From positions 1 through 11,516 of the forward strand of contig CAMCTE010000073.1 of assembly GCA_945878385.1 (NCBI GenBank): DNA of 11,516 nucleotides, read 5' to 3'. The notes beneath the pieces were generated by a model. It saw only the letters and a program-made list of their open reading frames with translations, did not search any database and was not told the origin of the DNA. This DNA comes from Azohydromonas lata NBRC 102462. GTDB taxonomy: Bacteria > Pseudomonadota > Gammaproteobacteria > Burkholderiales > Burkholderiaceae_C. The position numbers and the translations under genes were made by a program. Shown here piece after piece: positions 6,203 through 11,516 of the stretch. How positions within the stretch are numbered: the first letter of the stretch is position 1; every line of letters begins with the position of its first letter.

Positions 6203-7174
6203 ATGAACCAGCCCCTGCATCCCTTCAAGTCGGTCAGCTACGGCGGGCATGCGCCCGGCGTGAAGCTTCTGGTCACCGCCGCCGTGCACGGCAACGAGGT
6301 GTGCGGCACGCATGCGCTGCGCCGCCTGATCGACGAGATCGACCGCGGCGAGGTGGTGGTCACGCGCGGGCAACTCACCCTGGTGCCGGTCACCAACCCC
6401 TTGGCCTTTCACAAGGGCACCCGCAACGGCGACCGCAACCTCAACCGCGCCCTGGGCCCGGCTTCGGTGGCGCGCGAATTCGAAGACCATGTGGCCAATT
6501 GGTTGTGCCCCCTCATGGCCGCCCACGAGGTGCTGCTGGACCTGCATTCCTTCAACGCGCAGGGCAAGCCCTTTGCCATGCTGGGCCCGCGCAACAACCG
6601 CGGTGGCGTTGAGCCCTACCGCCATGCTTCAGACGAAGAAGCCTGGGTGCAGGTGTTGGGTGTTGGCCGCGTGGTCGACGGCTGGCTGTCCACCTATGTG
6701 CGCGGTGTGGCGCGCCGGCGTGAAGAGGCCGGTGAGCGAGCGGCCGGCATGGACCTCAACCCGAACTACGGCGTGGGCACCACCGAATACATGCGTTCAC
6801 TGGGCGGGCGGGCGCTGACGCTGGAATGCGGCCAGCATCAAGACCCCCATGCACCCGAGGTGGCCTATCAGGCCGTGCGGCGCACGCTGGCGCACTTTGG
6901 TTTGACCGATGACGAGCCGCCCACGCGCGTGGGCGACATTGAAACGCTGACCCTGCACGAGGTGGTGGACAAGCGCCACCCAGAAGACCGCTTTGCGCGA
7001 GAGTGGCAGAGCTTTGACGCGCTGAAGGGCGGGGATTTGATCGGCGTGCGCCAGGATGGCGAGGAAGTGCGGGCACCGGCTGCCGGGCGCATCATGTTTC
7101 CCAACGCCGCGGCGGCGGCGCGGCAGGAATGGTTCTACCTGGCACAGCCCAGTGCACGCTTGGCGGGGGGCTGA
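6203..7174 (+). CDS. Succinylglutamate desuccinylase/aspartoacylase-family zinc hydrolase
   Basis: A 323-residue member of the M14-like AstE/AspA family, zinc enzymes that cleave amide bonds of N-acyl amino acids or small peptides. The zinc ligands are visible: AAVHGNE gives His29 and Glu32, and LLDLHSF gives His115. TLECGQH supplies Glu208, the expected catalytic glutamate. RNGDRNLNR is also typical. The C-terminal part (about 240-323) looks like the beta-rich tail common in this family, with EVRAPAAGRIMFPN near the end. It lacks a signal peptide, so it is cytoplasmic, in contrast to the exported hydrolase upstream. No arginine-succinyltransferase (ast) genes are adjacent, so AstE identity is unlikely to be provable and the substrate is open. 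The start is supported by GACAAT six bases before the ATG; no Shine-Dalgarno sequence is seen. Confidence 0.9.
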   Translation: MNQPLHPFKSVSYGGHAPGVKLLVTAAVHGNEVCGTHALRRLIDEIDRGEVVVTRGQLTLVPVTNPLAFHKGTRNGDRNLNRALGPASVAREFEDHVANWLCPLMAAHEVLLDLHSFNAQGKPFAMLGPRNNRGGVEPYRHASDEEAWVQVLGVGRVVDGWLSTYVRGVARRREEAGERAAGMDLNPNYGVGTTEYMRSLGGRALTLECGQHQDPHAPEVAYQAVRRTLAHFGLTDDEPPTRVGDIETLTLHEVVDKRHPEDRFAREWQSFDALKGGDLIGVRQDGEEVRAPAAGRIMFPNAAAAARQEWFYLAQPSARLAGG

Positions 7175-7177
7175 TCA

Positions 7178-7193
7178 GCGGGTGATGCCCCGC
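7178..7193. terminator. Weak hairpin after the M14-type gene
   Basis: GCGGG (7178-7182) pairs with CCCGC (7189-7193) over a 6-base loop, four bases after the stop codon. No T tract follows on the plus strand, so intrinsic termination is doubtful. It is the only stem near this gene end. Confidence 0.25.
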
Positions 7194-7208
7194 AAGCATT
7201 CCCGCAGG

Positions 7209-7655
7209 TTATGGCTTTGTCCACGATCGTGATTCGCCGGACACCCGCATGTTGCTAGGCTGAGAACGCGCCTGGCGTTGAAAACGCGGGGGGCTTGCGA
7301 GGCCCAGTGGTGTGGCCGCGTTGTCCAGGCCCAGCATGTTGGCTGAAGCGTTCATGGCAATGCTGCCGCTGGCCGGGTGCCCCTCTGGAATGCCGGGAAA
7401 GATGCGCCGAAAGAAAGGCGCCACGCCGCGTGCAAACAACTGGATCACGCCGGCGCTCTCGCCGATCTTCATGATGCCCAGCCACAGCGTCATCACGCCC
7501 ACCAGGCCCAAGGAGATGTCGAAGCCTGTCTTGGCCATGTCGAACAGACCGGTGAGCATCTGACCGAAGAGCGCGGTTTGCCCCATGGCCACCTTCACGG
7601 CGGCCACCGCGAATCCGATGAGGATGAAGCCGATCCAGATGAAGTTCAGGGCCAT
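7209..7655 (-). pseudogene. Truncated SpmA-like membrane protein (nucleoside-recognition/Gate domain)
   Basis: The first 119 codons from the ATG at 7655 match the start of SpmA-type proteins: MALNFIWIGFILIGFAVAA, a second membrane segment in GLVGVMTLWLGIMKIGE, then FARGVAPFFRRIFPGIPEGH and ANMLGLDNAATPLGL. Proteobacterial members are usually about 400 residues and continue with a lysine-alanine-methionine helix and further membrane segments. Here similarity ends abruptly near 7299. A 29-residue arginine/serine-rich tail follows to a stop at 7209, with no continuation recognisable in any minus frame down to 7175. About two thirds of the protein is missing, so function is probably lost, though a short two-helix protein could still be made. 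A GTG at 7682 is in frame, but family starts favour 7655. Loss of the 3' part by deletion or rearrangement is the simplest explanation. Confidence 0.78.
7218..7243. repeat. Nested palindromes in the sequence replacing the spmA-like 3' part
   Basis: CACGATCGTG (7222-7231) is a perfect 10-bp palindrome, and TGTCC (7218-7222) with GGACA (7239-7243) forms an overlapping outer inverted repeat. It lies inside the stretch with no similarity to the broken gene. It could be a scar or binding site, or chance in GC-rich DNA. I see no transposase or matching terminal repeat. Confidence 0.4.
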
Positions 7656-7682
7656 GCGCAGTCCAGGAATGGGCGTGCGCAC

Positions 7683-7688
7683 AGTATA
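7683..7688 (-). promoter_or_regulatory. Candidate -10 element of the truncated spmA-like gene
   Basis: On the minus strand TATACT (one mismatch to TATAAT) lies 27 bases before the ATG at 7655. It predicts a transcription start near 7676 and a leader of about 20 bases. No good -35 is seen. Its survival suggests the broken gene may still be transcribed. Confidence 0.4.
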
Positions 7689-7715
7689 GGAACGCGGGGC
7701 CGGCGGCCCCGGTGG

Positions 7716-8735
7716 TCACGGCCCCAACAGGTGAAACAGACCCGCACCATCGGTGGCAAAGAACGCCACAGCGATGGCTGCCAGCAGCACCAAGAGCATC
7801 CACGGGCCCTGCACGGTACGCCTGCTTGGCGCAGGCGGTTGGGCATTGCGGCGAGCGGGCTGGGCCGCGCCCGGCGCCGGCGGGGCGGTTTCCTCGACGG
7901 CTTCGGTCTGCACGAGCCGCCACCGCCCATCATCTACCCGCTCCATCAGCAGGTTGGCCACATCGCTGGGCTGCAAGCCCACAAAGTTTTGCGAGGCTGC
8001 GGGGCCTGCACCGGAATTGAGCAAGGCGCTGAAGGTACCGCTGACTTCATCGAATCCCAGTTCCACCGAGCCCGCGAAACGCCGCGTGCGCACGGTGACA
8101 TGGATGGCCGCCATGCCCGACCCGGGCACCGGTTTGCCAAACAGCATCTCCACCGGCACTTCGTGAATGCGAACCTGGCGAGCGCCGGCATCCACCAGCA
8201 GGCTGGGCACATTGCGCAGGCTGTCGCACATCTGAGCCTCCAGCGCCTCCACCAGCGTCATCATCGCGCGCGACTGCGCTTGAGGCATCAGGGCGGCGCC
8301 CATGCGCATAGAGGGTGGCAGCGCCCGGCCAGGCCAGGCAATCGGCAGCCGCACGCGCAACACATCGGCCACAGCCGATTGACCTGCGGATTCGTCCACC
8401 AGGTCCAGATCGGCGCTGACGCGCGAGCCGTCGAAGCGCCGCATGTCGTAGTAGCGCAGCTTCACCCTCTGGCCGATGGAAAGCGGCTGCTCCACGCTGG
8501 GTGCGGTGATCACATCGAATCGTGTTTCGCCGGTGCGAAGCGCGATGAATTCCGGGCTCACGCCGATCACTTCGCCTTGCGCGGGCGAGAGAAACATCAT
8601 GCCCTCGCCGGTGCGTGTGATGCCTTCACCTTCGTACAGGCGAAAGCTGAAGTCCCGCTTGCCACGGGGCAGATAGGGACCCACCAGGGTGGACAACCAC
8701 TGGTGGGCGCGTTGTCTGGTCCCGGCTTCGCGCAT
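7716..8735 (-). CDS. Tail-anchored protein of unknown function (339 aa)
   Basis: I do not recognise a named family. The 339-residue protein has a soluble body rich in beta-forming segments (about 25-275), with SFRLYEGEGITRTGEGMMFL, a strand-rich stretch RVKLRYYDMRRFDGSRV and an alpha segment ALMPQAQSRAMMTLVEALEA. A Pro/Ala linker (282-307) leads to one C-terminal hydrophobic segment, WMLLVLLAAIAVAFFA (312-327), with a short tail. There is no signal peptide, so the body should face the cytoplasm and the tail anchor the inner membrane. The ATG at 8733-8735 has CACAAT five bases upstream. It is divergent from nagA (123-bp gap) and 60 bases upstream of the broken spmA-like gene's start. The body could be a ligand- or nucleotide-binding beta domain, but nothing I see proves it. 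Codon use and length support real coding. Confidence 0.78.
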   Translation of the reverse strand: MREAGTRQRAHQWLSTLVGPYLPRGKRDFSFRLYEGEGITRTGEGMMFLSPAQGEVIGVSPEFIALRTGETRFDVITAPSVEQPLSIGQRVKLRYYDMRRFDGSRVSADLDLVDESAGQSAVADVLRVRLPIAWPGRALPPSMRMGAALMPQAQSRAMMTLVEALEAQMCDSLRNVPSLLVDAGARQVRIHEVPVEMLFGKPVPGSGMAAIHVTVRTRRFAGSVELGFDEVSGTFSALLNSGAGPAASQNFVGLQPSDVANLLMERVDDGRWRLVQTEAVEETAPPAPGAAQPARRNAQPPAPSRRTVQGPWMLLVLLAAIAVAFFATDGAGLFHLLGP

Positions 8736-8740
8736 GGTGT

Positions 8741-8746
8741 ATTGTG
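8741..8746 (-). promoter_or_regulatory. Candidate -10 element, near-leaderless (tail-anchored protein)
   Basis: The minus strand reads CCCCACAATACACCATG, with CACAAT five bases before the ATG at 8735. It is the fourth ACAAT hexamer at nearly the same distance in this window. No clear -35 is seen. Confidence 0.38.
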
Positions 8747-8846
8747 GGGTGGTTCAAGTTCAGGGTTCCCCCCGATTCTTCGACCAGCATCCGTGCCGAC
8801 TTGAGCGGTGCAGTGGAACCGAGGGTGGGGATTGAGACTTTTCAGC

Positions 8847-8852
8847 GATGAT
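8847..8852 (+). promoter_or_regulatory. Possible -10 element of nagA
   Basis: GATGAT lies six bases before the ATG at 8859 and matches TATAAT at four of six positions. It lacks the ACAAT core of the other starts, so it is a weaker case. It still favours 8859 over the upstream in-frame ATG at 8808. Confidence 0.25.
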
Positions 8853-8858
8853 CGCCAC

Positions 8859-10049
8859 ATGAATCACGCGAGCCACAACGCGATGGGGCCAACAGGCGCT
8901 TCCACCGGCGCGGCTCTGGATTCAGGTCGGCTGCACGGGCAGGTGCTCACCCCCGGCGGTTGGATGAACGCCGCTGTTGCGTGGGCGAAGGGTCGGATCA
9001 CTTCCGTGGAAGGCCACAGGCGTGCTCAGGAGGACCGTTCCGAGGGGGCCCCTGCGCTGATCGTCCCGGGCTTCATCGATTTGCATGTGCACGGCGGCGG
9101 CGGGCGCGACACGATGCAGGGGCAGGATGCCGTTCAAACCTTGGCGCGTTTGCATGCGCGGCATGGCACGACATCGCTGCTGGCCACCACCATGACCGCT
9201 CCGCTGTCGGAGGTTGAGACGGCTCTGGCTGATCTTGCGCCCCATTGCCACGGCCGTGCCGCGCAATCGGCTCGCGTGCTGGGTGTGCATCTGGAAGGGC
9301 CCTACATCAGCCCTGACCGACTGGGTGCCCAGCCGCCTCACGCGCGGCCTGCGGCGCTTCAGGAAATCCTTCGCATGCATGAAATTGCGCCGATCCGCGT
9401 GCTGACACTGGCGCCGGAGATGCCCGGCAACCTGGCCCTGATTCCCCAGCTGGTGGCCGCAGGCATTCGCGTTCAGATCGGCCACACCCGCGCCAGTTAC
9501 GAGGAAGCCCTGCAGGCCCTGCAAGCTGGCGCCTGTGGCTTCACGCACCTGTTCAATGCCATGAGCCCGATGCAGTCCCGCGCGCCCGGCGCGGCCGGTG
9601 CGGCGCTGGCGCATGCCCAGCACGCCGAGCTGATACCCGACCTGCTGCATGTGCACCCGGGTGCCATTCGAGCCGCGCTGCGCGCGGTGCCGGGCCTGTT
9701 TGCCGTGACCGACGCCACTGCTGCGGCCGGCATGCCCGACGGCACCTATCCTCTGGGGCAACAGATGGTGCACAAGTGCATGGGCGGCGTGCGTTTGGCC
9801 GATGGCACCTTGGCCGGCAGCGCGCTCACCATGGACCAGGCTCTGCGCAATCTGGTGGCCATTGGACTGTCGGTGTCGCAGGCTTGCTCGCGCGTCAGCA
9901 GCGTGGCGGCCGGCTATCTGGGCCTGAGCGATCGTGGACTCATCGCACGAGGGGCCTGGGCCGACCTGGTGGTCTTGCATCCGGGGAGTCTGGAGATCGA
10001 GCAGGTGGTGGTGGAAGGGGAAGCGATTGATCGATGCGCAGCCGACTGA
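8859..10049 (+). CDS. nagA: N-acetylglucosamine-6-phosphate deacetylase
   Basis: NagA removes the acetyl group of GlcNAc-6-phosphate to give glucosamine-6-phosphate, a cytosolic step in recycling of peptidoglycan or chitin sugars. The 396-residue protein has the amidohydrolase pattern: DLHVHGGGG (His76, His78), HLEGPYISP (Glu146), IGHTRAS (His209), FTHLFNAMSPM (His230) and VTDATAAAGMPDG (Asp285, the expected catalytic base). LADGTLAGSALTMDQAL near the end is also typical. Length suits the family. The ATG at 8859 is preferred; an in-frame ATG at 8808 adds 17 unconserved residues and one at 8934 is too late. The stop overlaps the start of the permease gene downstream by 23 bases, so the two are surely one operon. 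No nagB or regulator is in the window. Assignment is strong. Confidence 0.94.
   Translation: MNHASHNAMGPTGASTGAALDSGRLHGQVLTPGGWMNAAVAWAKGRITSVEGHRRAQEDRSEGAPALIVPGFIDLHVHGGGGRDTMQGQDAVQTLARLHARHGTTSLLATTMTAPLSEVETALADLAPHCHGRAAQSARVLGVHLEGPYISPDRLGAQPPHARPAALQEILRMHEIAPIRVLTLAPEMPGNLALIPQLVAAGIRVQIGHTRASYEEALQALQAGACGFTHLFNAMSPMQSRAPGAAGAALAHAQHAELIPDLLHVHPGAIRAALRAVPGLFAVTDATAAAGMPDGTYPLGQQMVHKCMGGVRLADGTLAGSALTMDQALRNLVAIGLSVSQACSRVSSVAAGYLGLSDRGLIARGAWADLVVLHPGSLEIEQVVVEGEAIDRCAAD
10013..10020 (+). promoter_or_regulatory. Ribosome binding site for the permease, inside nagA
   Basis: GGAAGGGG ends six bases before the TTG at 10027. It is the reason for choosing a TTG start, since no ATG or GTG in the permease frame lies at a sensible distance. 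Its position within the last codons of nagA suggests translational coupling. Confidence 0.6.
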
Positions 10050-11319
10050 ACCGCCGCGCCGCAGCCCCTGGGCCTGGATACCCACCCTGTACCTGCTGCA
10101 GGGGCTGCCCTATGTGGTGGTGATGACGCTCAGCGTGGTGATGTACGAGAACCTGGGCCTGTCGAATACCGACATCGCGCTCTACACCAGTTGGCTCTAC
10201 CTGCCCTGGGTGATCAAGCCGCTTTGGAGCCCGATCATCGAGCTGTTGGGCACGCGGCGTCGCTGGATCTGGGTGCTGCAGTTCGCCGTGGGCGCGCTCT
10301 TGGCCATGGTGGCGTTGACACTGCCCACCGAACAGTGGGTGCGGTGGAGCCTGGCCATCCTTTGGCTCATGGCTTTTGCCAGCGCCAGCCACGACATTGC
10401 GGCTGACGGCTACTACATGATGGCCTTGCCCACCCACCAGCAGGCGGCGTTTGTGGGCATTCGCTCCACCTTCTACCGCGTGGCCAACATCGCAGGGCAG
10501 GGGGGCCTGGTGTACCTGGCCGGAGAACTCACCGAGCGCAGCGGCTCGGTGGTGTGGGCTTGGCAGATCGTGATGGCCCTGTTGGCAGGGTTCTTTGTTG
10601 TGGCGGGTGCGTACCACGCATGGTGTTTGCCCCATGCGCCGGACGATCGACCTGGTCGGATGCAGTCGGGGCTGTTCCTTGAGTTCTTTGCAGTGCTGGC
10701 CGCCTACTTCCGCAAGCCGGCCATCGCGGTGGGCATTGCGTATCTGTTGCTGTACCGTTTCCCGGAGGCGCAGTTGCTGAAGTTGGCCGTTCCCTTTTTG
10801 CTGGACCCATTGGAAGCCGGCGGGCTGGGGCTTTCCACGCGCGAAGTGGGCGTGGAGTACGGAACGGTGGGGCTCATCGCTCTGACGGTGGGTGGCATCA
10901 CCGGGGGCTTGCTGATTGCCCGCTTTGGGCTCAAGCGTTGCCTGTGGCCGCTGGTGTGGGGCATGCACCTGCCCAATCTGGTGTTCCTGGCCATGGCGCT
11001 GTGGCCGCCGCAGCAGCTTTGGGTCGTCAGTACGGCCTTGGCCGCTGAGCAGTTCGGCTACGGCGTGGGGTTTGCGGCTTACCTGATGGTGATGATCCTG
11101 ATCGCAGACGGGGCGCACAAGACGGCGCATTACGCCATCTGCACGGGCTTCATGGCCCTGGGCATGATGGTCCCGGGCTTCTGGAGCGGGTGGCTGCAGG
11201 AACAACTGGGCTATGTAGGCTTCTTCACCTGGGTGATGGTGGCGGCCATTCCGTCGTTCATCATGACGGCCCTCATCCGCGTGCCCGACAGCTTTGGCCG
11301 CAAAGAGGCTGCGGCATGA
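10027..11319 (+). CDS. AmpG-like MFS permease, probable amino-sugar or muropeptide transporter
   Basis: A 430-residue inner-membrane protein of the AmpG/acetyl-CoA-transporter branch of the MFS, with about twelve hydrophobic segments. Signatures are TLYLLQGLPYVVVMTLSVVM at the N-terminus, LYLPWVIKPLWSPIIELLG with the RRR loop, and ASASHDIAADGYYMM (His122, Asp123, Asp127), close to AmpG's DI.D.Y region. E. coli AmpG imports GlcNAc-anhydroMurNAc peptides; here the gene overlaps nagA by 23 bases, so the cargo is likely a GlcNAc-containing sugar. The start is TTG at 10027, with GGAAGGGG six bases before it. The open frame runs back to 9934, but that part lies inside nagA and is not membrane-like, so I reject it. 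It is shorter than E. coli AmpG (491) and lacks that protein's C-terminal extra helices, so the gene symbol is not applied. Confidence 0.88.
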   Translation: MIDAQPTEPPRRSPWAWIPTLYLLQGLPYVVVMTLSVVMYENLGLSNTDIALYTSWLYLPWVIKPLWSPIIELLGTRRRWIWVLQFAVGALLAMVALTLPTEQWVRWSLAILWLMAFASASHDIAADGYYMMALPTHQQAAFVGIRSTFYRVANIAGQGGLVYLAGELTERSGSVVWAWQIVMALLAGFFVVAGAYHAWCLPHAPDDRPGRMQSGLFLEFFAVLAAYFRKPAIAVGIAYLLLYRFPEAQLLKLAVPFLLDPLEAGGLGLSTREVGVEYGTVGLIALTVGGITGGLLIARFGLKRCLWPLVWGMHLPNLVFLAMALWPPQQLWVVSTALAAEQFGYGVGFAAYLMVMILIADGAHKTAHYAICTGFMALGMMVPGFWSGWLQEQLGYVGFFTWVMVAAIPSFIMTALIRVPDSFGRKEAAA

Positions 11320-11384
11320 GCTTGTCATCGGTCACTGCGCGTGCCCTGCTTGATGAAACCCTGCTCAACTCCTTGGTGGGGTAG
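11316..11384 (+). CDS. Very short ORF coupled to the permease gene (22 aa)
   Basis: The ATG overlaps the permease stop as ATGA, and AAAGAGG lies seven bases upstream, a good ribosome-binding site. The ORF encodes MSLSSVTARALLDETLLNSL and two more residues, then TAG. This resembles the beginning of a third operon gene that stops early. No known protein is recognised, and the same frame stays open after the TAG without convincing coding character. It could be a leader peptide, the remnant of a lost gene, or chance. Confidence in a real product is low. Confidence 0.3.
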   Translation: MSLSSVTARALLDETLLNSLVG

Positions 11385-11473
11385 GGCCGCTGTTCACTGG
11401 CGTTGTGGCCCACTGATTTCGACGCCGGCATGCCAGGCCGAAAGTCCAAACCGGGCTTGAGCCCCCCTCCCGT

Positions 11474-11516
11474 TCAGCTCATCAGATCTTGCATGCGCTG
11501 TTTGACCTGCGGCGCG
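11474..11516 (-). CDS. Possible C-terminal end of a minus-strand gene
   Basis: On the minus strand from the window edge, one frame reads APQVKQRMQDLMS and then TGA (11474-11476). The composition looks like a natural helical C-terminus, and the gene would converge on the permease operon. Only 13 codons are visible, so family and function cannot be named and chance is not excluded. Confidence 0.35.
   Translation of the reverse strand, partial: APQVKQRMQDLMS

Noticed and set aside
7175..7300. Integron attC-type site or group II intron at the spmA-like break
   Set aside because: I found no GTTRRRY/RYYYAAC core pair and no intron boundary or reverse-transcriptase coding.
7696..7710. GGGGCC-GGC-GGCCCC stem as a terminator of the tail-anchored gene
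   Set aside because: The stem is real but short, with no T tract on the minus strand, and such GC stems are common by chance in this DNA.
7377..8804. 475-codon ORF on the plus strand
   Set aside because: It is antisense to the spmA-like and tail-anchored genes and has the His/Arg/Gln-rich composition of a shadow frame, with no recognisable domain.
8922..10085. 387-codon ORF on the minus strand
   Set aside because: It is antisense to nagA, which has all metal-binding motifs in order.
9940..11328. 462-codon ORF on the minus strand
   Set aside because: It is antisense to the permease, whose membrane segments and AmpG motifs are unmistakable; the minus translation is His/Gln-rich with no domain.
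11385..11473. Continuation of the 22-codon ORF past its TAG as a recoded or frameshifted gene
   Set aside because: The frame stays open but the translation has no recognisable motif, and the distance to the window edge is too short to judge.

Overview
This is a GC-rich, densely coded chromosomal stretch. Its gene content, the Lon and FAA-hydrolase sequences and the start-site style suggest a betaproteobacterium of the order Burkholderiales, most like Comamonadaceae. That assignment is inference, since no rRNA gene or other taxonomic marker is present. I see no insertion sequence, CRISPR array, tRNA, rRNA or phage gene.

Layout. (1) Positions 1-859 hold the 3' part of a lon protease gene, cut by the left edge. 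(2) A 78-residue four-cysteine protein (885-1121, minus) and a fumarylacetoacetate-hydrolase-family enzyme (1211-1915, plus) are divergent across an 89-bp gap. (3) A cytochrome P460-type haem lipoprotein (2074-2715, plus) faces an exported MORN-repeat protein (2825-3895, minus), with a strong two-way terminator between them. (4) An exported serine hydrolase of the S15/CocE type (4159-6168) is followed closely by a zinc M14-type succinylglutamate desuccinylase/aspartoacylase-family enzyme (6203-7174). (5) On the minus strand lie a broken SpmA-like membrane protein gene (7209-7655) and an unrecognised tail-anchored protein (7716-8735). (6) A two-gene amino-sugar unit, nagA then an AmpG-like MFS permease (8859-11319), fits uptake and recycling of cell-wall or chitin sugars. 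A 22-codon coupled ORF and a possible minus-strand gene end complete the window.

Functional themes. Most genes look like ordinary chromosomal genes in short, independent transcription units. Clear links are the overlapping nagA-permease pair and, less surely, the two hydrolases at 4159-7174. The most unusual shared signal is an ACAAT-type -10 hexamer ending six bases (once five) before the ATG at four gene starts on both strands. That is the geometry expected of leaderless transcripts. The other notable point is the spmA-like gene, whose conserved coding stops abruptly and is replaced by unrelated sequence. I found no convincing new multi-gene system here.
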